Shown in pieces: positions 36,331 through 47,196 of a stretch of 64,000 nt of DNA (position 1 is the stretch's first letter; every line of letters begins with the position of its first letter). This stretch comes from Echinometra lucunter. Lineage: Eukaryota; Echinodermata; Echinoidea; Camarodonta; Echinometridae. The DNA lies in the NCBI GenBank assembly GCA_029962745.1, contig CM057170.1, positions 23,051,932 to 23,115,931 on the forward strand, in the 5' to 3' direction. The translations under genes and the position numbers were made by a program. The notes under the pieces were generated by a model. That model did no database searches. It was not told the DNA's origin and worked only from the letters and a program-made list of their open reading frames with translations.

Positions 36331-36399
36331 GACAGTGTCCCTCCAATATATAAAAAGGATCGAAACCTCTGTTAGGCCGCAGTCGCATCTGACCAAGAA

Positions 36400-37854
36400 C
36401 GATAACGATAAAACAATTTCCCATTAAAGTTAAAATACCCCACTTTCTGGTTTGTAACGGTGAGTATGACAGAAAACGATATTGATGACGAAATTTCTTA
36501 TTAAAGTTCCGAATACTCTCTAGAAAGGTAAAAATATGCATCCAATGTGTAAATCACTTTCTTATAAATTACTTCATGTCATTCATTGTATATCGAATCA
36601 TAATTTATGTAAGAATTCACATGATGTATGGTTGAAAATATTTTTAAAGAAACCATTAAATCAAATCAAATCAATCAAATATCCTTTTGTAGGCAGACCG
36701 TATATACCGACCTTTGCACACCTTCCAGTATCAGGTGTATGGTTTGAAAAGTTGAGTATACTGATTATGCAGGAGATCTACCTTGTCTACTGGGATACTA
36801 CGTGTGTATGCTGTTGTGAAATTTCTTTAAAAATCAAGGATGAAATATTCGAACGCTCTCGTCCTTTATTGCTAGGAATAGATGATGGTAGATGGAATAT
36901 GCTTAAGTTTTGCATGAGCATGGCACAATAAAATGAGTGGAATTGACTATGAACGCCTTTAATGAGCCCCAGGAAAGCCATGACTGTCATATCGCTTGAA
37001 TATCACAGCGTTTAGGTTTGACTTTCAGTGCCGACCTGTACTGTGGTGGGGATAAAAACAATGATTTAATTTACTTGCGCATTTATAATTACATGGATTG
37101 TCTCTTCTTTTTTTTTGCATTGACTGCCATTAACTTTAATGTTTTAATGGGTAAGATCGTTACTGACAGTGATCGTTCGAATTAAAATTCAAAGTTAAAT
37201 CCTTTTTACTCAAGGGAAACTTGTCATGGAGCTCTTAGAGTTAATGAAATATAACGAAAGGATATTGCAATTTTCAAAATCGGAGCCTTTTAACTCCTTT
37301 CAAAAGGCAATTGCATGCCTGAGTACAATGTAATGGACCTAGTTTTTAACATAGTTACGCCAGTCATTATAGTAACTGATACTTCACCTATCCATGTAAG
37401 AATTAAACTTACAATTAGAATGGCATGAATTGCACATAGTTTGATTAAATTAGGCATTGAAAACCAAAAGATTCCCATTAATTTTTGTTAACTTTCTATT
37501 AAATGCTCATCCACAATGAAAGTTGGCGAACATTAGTATTAGAGTCTGTAACTTATGAATCAAAAGTTTGAAAGTGTCATTTTACTTTTCTTTCGCCACC
37601 ATCCATTTTTATTTGTCTTTCATTATATATATATTTTTTTAACTCCAAAGGGTTGGGTTTTCATGATCGACTTATTGAATCCAGTCAGTTAGTATATTCC
37701 TTAAAAAATGTTAAATGCAAGTTTTTTTTTTTTTTTTTTTTTTTTTAGTTTTTATTGTATTACCGTCATTCATATGTAAAGAAGGTGTTAATTTGAACTG
37801 AAAATACTTTGTATAATGTTTGGGAAACTAAACTGAAGAAGATATGAGAGAGTC

Positions 37855-37893
<39 letters not shown>

Positions 37894-40612
37894 CGGATCA
37901 GAAAGAGAGGGAGAGAAATAGAGAAAACATGCATGGGAGAGAGGGAAGGGATAAAGGTGAAGAGGGAGAAAGCAAAAACAAACACCGAACTTGAAATTAA
38001 AAGGGCGAGAAAACCAATCATAAAGAAAATTGGCTCGTGACTTTGTTACAAAAACATTATTTAATACAATAGTTACTCAGGAAGCGCGGAGGTGAGATTG
38101 TGTCAATATTTCTCGACATCGCTCTCTCAAACCTTTTTACTCGTCTGTTTGAGTTCATGCGGGAAGCACAAAAGATCTCGATATAACTTCTCGATTTTGC
38201 CAATTTTGTACTCGTTTTCTCTTCTTGGATTAAACAGCACGTCGTCTGTTCCTGTTAGGAGAGCTTTTTTAAACTGCAAACTTCATTAAGAATAATCTGA
38301 ATTGACGCTAGTGATTTGCAGTATGCAAAACTAATTACGACCTTGTAAGAATGATGAAGAAAAGGTGTGAGCTTTGAAAAGTGTTGCTTGCATAGCGGAT
38401 ATACTTAACTGAAAGTCAAGCGAACTGGAGATTTGATAGAGGGAAAATCAAAAAATTTTACTCTGAATACTTCCAAGAAAATTATCGATATTCCCGCCTT
38501 CTAGGAAATTTTTATTATTTCTTTTATAACTATATGAACTTTCCGCTTCTGTAAAATATCATGACCCTGTCCTTACTGCTCTTTGATTATCTTTGGCAGA
38601 TTAAAAGAATGCCATCTCTTTCAGAAATCAAATAAATAGGAAGTGTAGTGGCTGATGAAAATCTTACAGTTTGATAAGCCTCTGAATCCTAAAATTTAAC
38701 ATTTAACTTTCTCTAACTTTTGTTTTGCTTTATTGTGATACTTGAAGTTTTATGTCTTATGTTTTCATGTAATAATTATGTTCTGTAATATATCTTGCAT
38801 TGTACATGTTGTATATTTTATACAGTCCTTTACATTCCTCGCAGAATCAAGTAACCTGGCCCTATTTCCTAATATAAACTGAGAGCGTAGTCAGTTTATA
38901 GAAAAAAAAATCTTTTTCCTTACTGAGTACGTCTCCTTGTTTGTGAGAAAAAAAGAATAATGAAGAAACACTAACTAGGCCTCCGACATATTTATCCTAT
39001 AACGATAACTATAACTAGATTTTCAATTACAGGTGCATCCTTCTTTAAGGAAAATATAAACCTCCAGTCAAGCAGTTTTTAAATCAAAGCCAAGACTGAA
39101 TAAAACAGAACAGCCAAAGTTCGAACGAAATCGGACAACAAATAAGAAAGTTATGCCTATATATGAAATTTTTCTGTTTCTTACATGGCTATAATAGCTA
39201 TTGATGACATCATTTTGTGGAAAACTCTCAATATATCTGTACGAACATACTTAAACATTTTTGTTTTGCTTAAGATTTGCACATTTTCTTCAGCCAAATT
39301 CAAGATATATGCTGAAGGATAGTTTTCTCAACATCATATTTATAGGATAAGGACAATGACAACGTGATCAGTATTGGAAGTATTTTGCACGCAGAGGTAA
39401 TAAAGGAGGACCTGAATTCTATCTTCGATGTACAGCCAAAAAAAAAAAAAAAAAGAGTGCTTCCCTATACACACAATAACGTACAGATAAAATATGAGCA
39501 ATGAATCTGTGGAAAAACCTTAAGTAAAACTTTAGAAGAACTATATGCGATGCAAAAAAACAACAACAGCAATTAAGTTTCCAAATTAATAAATACCTGT
39601 GAGAAAATACGGACGCTTTGCTAACCGATTGGTTTTTAACTTTCGAATCATTATGTAAGTGGTGCTCACTATGTTTTCTGGGGGCTAGGCCCACGCCTTT
39701 AAAAACATAATTCCAGCACCTCTGCCCTTTCAGGTTCTCCTTTATAGACTTCCGGTGACCTACGCAGTGCTGGAATTTCATCTGTTTGGACAAGAATATC
39801 TCGATTCTTGATCTCCTCTTGTACATTTTGATGTGAATTCTTTCAGATTGACAAACAAGCGCAAGGATATGAAGAACAGACATTTGTCTTTTACAGTAGA
39901 TTTTCTCCTCTTTTGATATGCACACATGATATTGCCAGGGCATTTATTTTTTTGTAAAACTTGTAAAATTTGAGATGCATTGAACTAAATAATTTTGGCC
40001 TCGCTCTTTAGAAAGATGACGAGACATGAGACATAATCAAATTAAAATACGATTAAAGCTACCTTAAGTCATTTAAGGGGAGAAGCGTTCTTTATTGCCG
40101 GCAACAAGCATATATTTTAAAGGTCTTCAAATTTACCACATAAGTTCGAAATGGCTAATGGCCGAACTAGCTTAATTGTCTATAAATTAACTCAAATGGA
40201 AGTGAAGTGAAATTAAAGTGTGGGGAGCTTGTAACATTCATCCCTCCTGGCGACCGTTCTGAATGCTACTCACTTTACCATTCCATCATGATGCATCCCA
40301 TCAAAATGAGAAAATTGCGGAAACTGCCGTGACTCTTGGTGAGTGATGAGCGATGTAAGAACTGATCAGTTCTGACAGATGAATCTATCAAATTCTAATT
40401 CCCTTGCAAACATTCCTGCACCAGTTGATGAAATTTGATGTCGAGATGACTCACCGATGAGATGTCATGTACTCCAAATAAAATAACCTTTGAAATCTTT
40501 ATACCCGTTTGATCCTTAATTCTGATTGTTATGACAGTCCGAATTATTAGCATGGCATTAAGTTAAAAGGGGATAGAAACATGTAAAATTATCAAAATAT
40601 GATGAAACGCAG

Positions 40613-40620
<8 letters not shown>
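36400..40620. other. Intronic stretch, simple repeats only
   Basis: A T run (about 37719-37746) and a GA run (about 37858-37889) are the only clear features. Open frames at 36536-36931 and 39419-39943 (minus) have no recognisable domain and are rejected as genes. Confidence 0.5.

Positions 40621-40621
<1 letters not shown>

Positions 40622-40690
<69 letters not shown>
40622..40690. repeat. CA then TA microsatellite
   Basis: A short CA run passes into a long TA run that abuts the left inverted repeat of the Penelope-like element. Confidence 0.95.
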
Positions 40691-40694
<4 letters not shown>

Positions 40695-40914
40695 GAAACA
40701 CGCAAGACAGCGAAGGACGTAGCTGTATAATTCCACTTTAATGTCCCGAGCTTTCGGCTTCAAAGGCCTTTATCAAGGGTTCTACAACAGAAAACAGAAA
40801 CAAACGGATTGACAAGCATAACTAAACAGTAAAGAACTTAAGGAAAATAATAAAAAGAATATCAAAACTAATATAATCAAAATGAAAAGAAATAAACGTT
40901 TTTAATTATTACCT
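40688..40914 (-). repeat. Left inverted terminal repeat of the Penelope-like element
   Basis: Reverse complement of 43881-44107. It contains CCCGAGCTTTCGGCTTC and CCTTTATCAAGGGTTC, the inverse of the ribozyme-like motif in the right copy. Confidence 0.9.
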
Positions 40915-41140
40915 CACTAGTACTCACTGAAGTGAAGGAGAAGAAGTTTGCACGAGATCTAGCGAACTGTTGACAAACTAAGCATTTAATCAGTGATCAT
41001 GAAACAACTTACCCATCTACTGATAATGACGGGGCAAAGAATAAATGTAAGGGCAGACGGTTTAGAAAAAAAAAAAACAGTACTTAACGCGTAGACGAGC
41101 AGCTGAACGAAACAAAAATTCAGCCAGTGTAAATGGAGAT

Positions 41141-41338
41141 GTGGCCCATACACAGAATGGAAAACCAATAGTTCCTATAGTTAACCTATCGAACTATACA
41201 CTTTCTGAAGCAGAAACGAGCCTCCTATCGAAGGGACTCAAATTCTGCCCTACACCCCCTCAGGTCGATACCCTTGACCTCAGGAAAGATATTGATGGCC
41301 TAAAAAGACGGATGAATTTGTTTGCTAGTGTATTACAC
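41141..41338 (+). pseudogene. Penelope-like ORF, N-terminal fragment
   Basis: The frame reads VNLSNYTLSEAETSLLSKGL and then KFCPTP, a hallmark N-terminal block of Penelope-like proteins upstream of the reverse transcriptase. It ends at a stop at 41339, inside a short palindromic GTTTGCTAGTGTATTACACT stretch that looks like a local rearrangement. The next fragment starts within 15 bases in another frame. Confidence 0.8.
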
Positions 41339-41352
41339 TAGCAAACAAACAA

Positions 41353-42111
41353 ATGGCAACAGCCCTGATAGCACCCCAAATACGCCAAACCAATCGTGTG
41401 ACTGCTACAGAGGAAAATCGTCAACCACGACTCATTAGGCCTCAAAGCACGTGGACACCCCATGTATATGAACCACATCTTCATCTCTTCCTCAATAATG
41501 TCGAGACGGAAATTGCAAATAAAGTTCAAAACTACAATACCTCCAGATATTATGACAACCTGACAAGGGATGAGAGGAATGCCCTCAAAAAACTAAGATC
41601 GAACAAAGACATAATAATAAAACCAGCGGACAAAGGATCCTCTGTTGTCATCATGTCCACGCAAGACTACATAAATGAGGGCCACAGACAGCTCTCTGAC
41701 CAAAACACATATACCAAACTTGATGATGACCCGACACCCCAGCACTTACAATTAGTCAAGGAAGCCGTCGAGGACCTGGAGACGGATGTAGCCACTAAAA
41801 AATGCTTGGCACCGAAAAAAGCAAATTGCGCGAGCATATATTTCCTCCCCAAAATCCATAAGCCGGGTAACCCCGGGCGCCCAATTGTTTCGGGATGTTC
41901 ATGCCCAACCGCTCAGATCTCACGATTCCTTGATTTTTACCTGAGACCTTTCGTTGAGAAACTGCCCTCCTACCTTAAGGATACCACCCACTTCCTTAAC
42001 CACATATCATCAATCAATAGCAAACCAAGCCTCACCCCTAAATCCATTCTGGTAACAGCCGATGTCACTTCTCTATATACACCAACATCCCACATAGAGA
42101 AGGAATTGTAG
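41353..42111 (+). pseudogene. Penelope-like reverse transcriptase, fingers to motif A
   Basis: Visible blocks, in order, are KPADKGSSVVIM, a YFLPKIHKPGNPGRPIVS stretch, SRFLDFYLRPF and VTADVTSLYT (motif A with the catalytic Asp). These are typical of Penelope-like reverse transcriptases. The frame is lost immediately after motif A, probably by a small TA insertion in a TATATA run, and ends at a stop at 42109. Confidence 0.85.
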
Positions 42112-42995
42112 CATGTCGTGAGGCCCTCAGCCAAAGAAAGGAACAAAACCCCCCAACCTTCCAACTCATTCGTCTTTTGGAACTGATCCTCAAACTGAAT
42201 AACTTTACGTTCAACGGAAACCATTATATACAAACAGAGGGTACGGCTATGGGCACACCTGTTGCTCCTACATACGCTAATATATTCATGGGACAACTCG
42301 AGAAGAAGATCATAACATCAACACACTCACAAATCTTCAAGACATCATGGAAACGCTACATAGACGACATATTCTTCATATGGAATGGCTCACCCAGAAC
42401 CCTCTCCACCATCCAGAACTCCATGAACGACATGCACCCAACCATCAAATTTACATTTGAGTCATCCAATGACACCGTCCATTTCCTTGATGTCTCACTC
42501 CAACTCTCCAATAATCAAATAGAAACTGAACTATACACAAAACCTACAGATACACACACGTACCTCTTACCATCGTCCTGTCACCCTAAGCACTCATTCA
42601 AAGGCATCACATACAGTCAGGCTCTACGGGTTAGGAGAATTTGCTCAGACACCTCACGCACAAGCCATCACCTCAAACAACTAGAACAACACTTCAAAGA
42701 ACGCAACTACGACATCAGCATGGTCAGACAACAAATTGAACGTGCAAGTGACAAACCCAGGTCAGACCTTTTAAAATACAAACCTAGTGAGACAACCGAC
42801 TCAAAGAAAGTGTACTTTCCCATCACATATGCCCCACCCACTGCTACCGTTCCTCGAATCATTCACAAACACCTTCCCCTCTTACACCAATCAAAAGAAA
42901 TGGCAAGTATTTTCCCCAATGCCCCCACTACCTCCTACCGTCGAGGGCGTGCACTGAGAGATTTGCTTGTACGAGCAAAGAACCCATCCCCCTAG
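42112..42995 (+). pseudogene. Penelope-like reverse transcriptase, motif B to thumb
   Basis: Motif B (GTAMGTPVAPTYANIFMG) and motif C with the catalytic YIDD at 42357-42368 (KRYIDDIFFIW) are intact. The VHFLDVSL and ELYTKPTDTH blocks of the palm and thumb follow. The frame ends at a stop near 42993 and the endonuclease part continues in another frame. The catalytic residues survive, but the protein cannot be made in one piece. Confidence 0.85.
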
Positions 42996-43004
42996 CTACA
43001 CAAC

Positions 43005-43438
43005 CACAAAATGGACCCCCGGGCTTCTCCAAATGTACATCAACCAAGTGCATTCTTCATCAACACATCACAGAAACCAAAACCTTCAAAAGCACAGTCA
43101 CCGGACAACAATTCACAATCAAATCCACCATCACATGCAAATCATCTTGGGTTATATATCTAATAACATGTTCACACTGCGACAAACAATACGTCGGCAA
43201 AACAGAAACTACATTATACACCAGATTCAATAACACACGATCAGAAATCCGAAACCAACAAAAAACACTACCCTACACAACCCACTTCAACCTCCCCTCA
43301 CACACAGTTGATAATGTCAAAATAACAGGCATAGAACTCATCCACAATAAATCTCACCAAACGATCCTACACAGGGAATCATATTGGATCGACAAACTCA
43401 AAACACTCCATCCACAAGGCATCAATGTCGACCAATAG
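43005..43438 (+). pseudogene. Penelope-like GIY-YIG endonuclease domain
   Basis: In the frame ending at the TAG at 43436-43438 a GIY-YIG core is visible: VIYLITCSHC (43151 onward, VIY in place of GIY), then KQYVGKTETTLYTRF with YVG at 43190-43198. The later RESYWIDKLK block has the Glu-Trp region expected of the fold. This domain nicks target DNA in endonuclease-bearing Penelope-like elements. It is separated from the reverse transcriptase by a frame change. Confidence 0.85.
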
Positions 43439-43483
43439 TTTCTGGCCCTTCCCTTGCCGACCCTCTGTTGATCGCACATGACT

Positions 43484-43548
43484 ACCCCCCCCCTCCCCCC
43501 CCCTCCCCCCCCTCCCCCCCTCCCCCCCCCCCCCCCCCCCCCCCCCCG
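43484..43548. repeat. Poly-C / CCCCCCT microsatellite
   Basis: C runs broken by single Ts, located in the 3' untranslated part of the Penelope-like element. Confidence 0.9.
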
Positions 43549-43880
43549 TTGAGTGAGCGCGACCAGCGACTTCCTAAATAGTAGAGGACATGTTGTCGGT
43601 CTTCCCATCAAGCACTCTTGTATTGTTGCCATTTTGTAGGTTAACACCTTATTTGAGACTTTATATTATCCATAGGTTTTTCTCATTCACCTACAACTGC
43701 TTACTATTGCCACCTTCATTGCTCCTTCCTATGTGTATCTTATGTTGCTTCCCCGCCAACATCACTCTAGGTGGCGTCCGAGCGCATTCAATGGTTCAGT
43801 GACTCTTGCTCTTGTGACGTACCACATCACGTGACCAAACACACGAGCAGGAATCACTGAACCACTCCCACAACCCCACC

Positions 43881-44107
43881 AGGTAATAATTAAAAACGTT
43901 TATTTCTTTTCATTTTGATTATATTAGTTTTGATATTCTTTTTATTATTTTCTCTAAGTTCTTTACTGTTTAGTTATGCTTGTCAATCTGTTTGTTTCTG
44001 TTTTCTGTTGTAGAACCCTTGATAAAGGCCTTTGAAGCCGAAAGCTCGGGACATTAAAGTGGAATTATACAGCTACGTCCTTCGCTGTCTTGCGTGTTTC
44101 ATTTATA
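43881..44107 (+). repeat. Right inverted terminal repeat of the Penelope-like element
   Basis: Inverse of 40688-40914. It contains CCCTTGATAAAGGCCTTTGA then AGCCGAAAGCTCGGGAC. Confidence 0.9.
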
Positions 44108-44159
44108 TGCCATTAAACAAGACAGGGCCAATCATGTTAATGGGTTGTGCACACATTAC

Positions 44160-44160
<1 letters not shown>

Positions 44161-44221
<61 letters not shown>

Positions 44222-44298
44222 GTGATCAGTCTCAGTGATGTACGTTTGCGGTTCTCCGTCATATTATATGCGTCATCCGAAAAAAGGGGTTTAATATT

Positions 44299-44342
<44 letters not shown>
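44161..44342. repeat. Two TA microsatellites
   Basis: TA runs at about 44161-44219 and 44302-44341, separated by about 80 bases of unique sequence. Confidence 0.95.
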
Positions 44343-44373
44343 TTAGATAGTCCACGTATTGGCATTTATAAGG

Positions 44374-45283
44374 AAACAAACAAACCAAGAAAAGTCAATG
44401 AGAAGAGTTGAGTCAATAATGCATTGTTAATTGCCAATAAGAATTTATTTAATCCAAATTTTCGGGGGCCTCCCCCTTCCTTAGGGATAAAGACTATGAT
44501 GCAATATGTACAAAAATAACCATTTCAATATTAACAGACGCAATTCAAGCGTGACCATAATAACCACTGTGTTGCTAAGCAATTTGGCGCATTTGTTGAA
44601 ATATAAGATAACGCACATTAATGAGTCACAGAAAAAAAGATATGACGCATATTACGTCATGAAGAAGTCACGCTGAGATAACGTAAGTTGCACAGAGAAA
44701 CAAGACTGAATGCGCCTGAGAATAATATGACGCGTTAAACGAGGTGCTTAAATACCAAGAAAACTATAGATATATGGTACGTTGCTAAGCAATTTGGCGC
44801 GAAGACTCAAAACAGCGCAAAATTGTTAACACGCAAATTACGTAATAAAGAATGAAAGCTAAGACAGATAAGTTGCATGGAGACACGAGCATGACCAGGG
44901 GCCCGTTGCACAAAACCCATTACAATAGCAACTTTGCTACTACAGCAACTCCTCATGGAACACTGAACCCCGATTGGCTGTTGAGCATGGCATGTTGCTC
45001 AACAGCCAATCAAAATCCAGCACTCTATGAAGAGCCACTACAACAGCAAAGCCACCACCACCATAGCAAGTTTCATGCAACGGGCCCCTGACTAATATTG
45101 AAATTATTATAGTTATTTCTGTTTATATTGAAATGAATATTTTTGTACATATTGCATTATCGTCTTTATCACTGAGGAAGGGGGAGGCCCCCGAAAATTT
45201 GGATTAAATAAATTCTTATTGGCAATTAACAATGCATTATTGAGTCAACTCTTCTCATTGACTTTTGTTGGTTTGCTTGTTTA
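44374..45283. mobile_element. Foldback element with Penelope-like ends, about 910 bp
   Basis: The arms 44374-44531 and 45125-45283 are inverted copies of about 158 bases. The right arm contains TTTATCACTGAGGAAGGGGG then AGGCCCCCGAAAATTTGG, resembling the terminal motif of Penelope-like elements. The interior has no coding sequence and hosts another MITE at 44896-45090. I infer a deleted Penelope-like element, but a DNA foldback element is not excluded. Confidence 0.6.
44896..45090. mobile_element. MITE with CAGGGGCCCGTTGCA ends
   Basis: CAGGGGCCCGTTGCACAAAA faces TTTCATGCAACGGGCCCCTG, and the inner arms (GATTGGCTGTTGAGCA and TGCTCAACAGCCAATC) also pair. Such ends are common in hAT-like MITEs. 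No convincing target duplication is visible. Confidence 0.75.
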
Positions 45284-45289
45284 CCCATA

Positions 45290-45372
45290 TATATCTATAT
45301 CTATATCTATATCTATATCTATATATAGAGAGAGAGATATGTGTGCGTGTATGTGTGTGTGTGTGTGTGTAG
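45290..45372. repeat. TATC then GT microsatellites
   Basis: CTATAT repeats, a short GA run and then a GT run. Confidence 0.9.
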
Positions 45373-45394
45373 CAATGGAAATGCACACCTGAAA

Positions 45395-45836
45395 AACCAC
45401 CTGAGGTCGGGACACTTGAGGTCGAGACACCTGAAGTCAACAAGAACCATCCTCCGCTTTATTTACCAACCCCTTCCTGTTATCCACTGTACAAACTTGC
45501 TCGAAAAATTTCTGGTCCCGGGACCACGTCATGGGCTGACTTGCACTGTCTGCGGTATGATCTACATAGGTGAAAATAAAAGAAGACTGGCTGACGGAAC
45601 ACGGAACACAGAACACGATCCATACGCCTCAACACCCCTGGGTTGCCGGTTGCTAGACACTTCAGTTTAGCCAATCATTCATCGAAGGACGTAAAAGTTT
45701 CAGTTCTGCGAACCTGCATAGACGAGAGACAGAGGAAGACCATGGAGGAGAGGATAATCTTCAAGCTTGCAACTTTCCAGCCGCTTGGCATGAGTGCCAC
45801 CTTTCGTTCTTTCAAGATAACCAGTGAACTCTAATT
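45395..45836 (+). pseudogene. Second Penelope-like element, C-terminal endonuclease fragment
   Basis: Two frames together show a GIY-YIG region (CTVCGMIYIGENKRRLADG) followed after a frame change by VARHFSLANHSSKDVKVSVL and then QRKTMEERIIFKL. That is the C-terminal part of a different Penelope-like subfamily from the one at 40688-44107. The reverse transcriptase is absent. The fragment is 5'-truncated next to a GT microsatellite, as expected for incomplete target-primed reverse transcription. Confidence 0.8.
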
Positions 45837-46345
45837 TATTTGACTTTACTCCTCTTTGTTCTCTCTCTTTTTGTATGGATTTGTGTTTGTTTACTTGCGA
45901 TTTTCACCTTAATTTTTTTATATACTACACAAATCCATACTATCCTTTGTTGCGTCATTCCTAGCGCTCACTTTAAGCTTTTTTTTTTTTCTTTCTGCAT
46001 CCTGACTAATCATGCGTCATCTTAACTTGCATATTATTGTTGTAAATTGCGCAACTATTCATGTTTTCTTTCCTTTGCGACGTCATTTCCTAGCGCCCAT
46101 TTGTGTTATCTTAATTTGCATATTATTATTGTAAATTGCGCGACAATTCATTTTTTCCCTTTCTTTTGTGACGTCATTTCCTAGCGCTCTAATGAGGCAT
46201 CCAGTTTATTTGTATCTTGGCAACTTGTGCGCCTTCTTGATTTCTTGCATCATTTGCATTATTTTCGGTCTCACTTTGATAAAGGTCTTTGACCGAAACG
46301 TTAGTTAATTTCTTCGTCTTGCTTGTTTTTATTTTACCTCTTTAT
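45837..46345 (+). mobile_element. 3' untranslated tail of the second Penelope-like element
   Basis: After the stop at about 45832, tandem-like segments (TAGCGC...TTAATTTGCATATTATT) repeat about three times. The tail ends with CTTTGATAAAGGTCTTTGAC then CGAAACGTTAG, again the Penelope-like terminal motif, and runs into a CT microsatellite. Confidence 0.65.
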
Positions 46346-46347
46346 TT

Positions 46348-46385
<38 letters not shown>

Positions 46386-46396
<11 letters not shown>

Positions 46397-46553
46397 GTGA
46401 GATCAATTGAGAGAATAATAGCGTAGCATGAATCAAAGTTCCCCAGAGCTGTCCTACCTTTTTGGAAATTTTGCAAAGGTTGAAAAAAAATGTCTCCGCC
46501 GGGAATCGAACCCGGCGGAACCCTTCGGCTATGAACGCCAATGCCTTAATCAT
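46386..46553 (-). mobile_element. tRNA-derived SINE, 5'-truncated, inverted copy
   Basis: On the minus strand the tRNA-like part carries a canonical box B (GGTTCGATTCC) and the same anticodon-arm sequence (TTGGC, GTTCATA loop) as 46988-47058. Its 5' third is replaced by a TA microsatellite. The body matches the downstream body of the plus-strand copy (AGCTCTGGGGAACTTTGATT). Confidence 0.75.
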
Positions 46554-46556
46554 ATA

Positions 46557-46604
<48 letters not shown>

Positions 46605-46610
<6 letters not shown>

Positions 46611-46718
46611 AGACAAGAAAAAAGTTCAAAAACTCGAAAATTCGAAAATTCGTAGAAAATTCGTAACAGAAAAATAAAAAATGGGATTTAAGCATAAACT
46701 TTCTTCTTGTCTACTTTA
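46605..46718. mobile_element. Short TIR element or hairpin
   Basis: AAAGTAGACAAGAA faces TTCTTGTCTACTTT across about 85 bases rich in AAAATTCG repeats. Confidence 0.6.
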
Positions 46719-46744
46719 TTTTATACCATCACGTGGACTTTATA

Positions 46745-46746
<2 letters not shown>

Positions 46747-46791
<45 letters not shown>
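46747..46791. repeat. TA microsatellite
   Basis: Uninterrupted TA run. Confidence 0.95.
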
Positions 46792-46796
<5 letters not shown>

Positions 46797-46987
46797 ACCT
46801 CATCACAAAATGTTAATTATTCCAACATATACATGTATCCCAAAGCATTCGCTCGGATCCAGCTGAGGTGTGCGGCAGGTCATTGTTCGAAACTCAACTG
46901 CCACCAACAAAGGAATTAATTAGTGAGGGTTGAAGATTTGTCAATCTGTCGGTTAAGCGAATTTGGAGTCGCCGAAACCACTGGCCC

Positions 46988-47058
46988 GTCTCCGTGGTCT
47001 AGTGGTTAAGGCATTGGCGTTCATAGCCAAAGGCCCGGGTTCGGTTCCCGGCGGAGAC
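46988..47058 (+). tRNA. tRNA-like head of a SINE, UCA anticodon
   Basis: The 71 bases fold into a complete cloverleaf. The acceptor stem GTCTCCG/CGGAGAC has 7 of 7 pairs, the D arm is GTCT/AGGC, the anticodon stem TTGGC/GCCAA has 5 of 5 pairs with loop GTTCATA, and the T stem CCGGG/CCCGG has 5 of 5 pairs. The anticodon reads TCA, which would decode UGA. The T loop is TTCGGTT, so the normally invariant A58 is G. It is followed by a SINE body also found at 46386-46490, so it is most likely the head of a repeat and not a working tRNA. Confidence 0.6.
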
Positions 47059-47145
47059 ATTTTTTCAACCTTTGCAAAAATTTCCAAAATGGTAGGACAG
47101 CTCTGGGGAACTTTGATTCATGCTACGCTATTATTCTCTCAATTG

Positions 47146-47195
<50 letters not shown>
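46988..47195 (+). mobile_element. tRNA-derived SINE, full copy with TA tail
   Basis: tRNA-like head (46988-47058), a body of about 85 bases (TTTTTCAACCTTTGC ... ACGCTATTATTCTCTCAATT) and a TCTCATATATA tail that expands into a TA microsatellite. The inverted sibling at 46386-46553 has the same body and a similar tail start. Confidence 0.75.

Positions 47196-47196
<1 letters not shown>

Larger units (their letters stand above)
40688..44107 (+). mobile_element. Penelope-like element with inverted terminal repeats
   Basis: A decayed reverse transcriptase plus GIY-YIG endonuclease lies between 227-base inverted repeats (40688-40914 and 43881-44107) that match almost throughout. Inverted terminal repeats together with these two domains mark an endonuclease-bearing Penelope-like element. 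The coding part is broken by at least three frame changes or stops. Each terminal repeat contains TTGATAAAGG...GCCGAAAGC, a position where Penelope-like elements are known to carry hammerhead-like ribozymes. TA microsatellites touch the left end and lie about 55 bases beyond the right end. Confidence 0.9.

Noticed and set aside
36536..36931. 131-codon plus-strand open frame
   Set aside because: No recognisable motif, AT-driven composition, no supporting context.
39419..39943. 174-codon minus-strand open frame in intron 1
   Set aside because: The longest non-transposon frame in the intron, but it starts in ordinary sequence and ends in an Lys/Phe homopolymer translation. It shows no domain and has no splice or promoter context.
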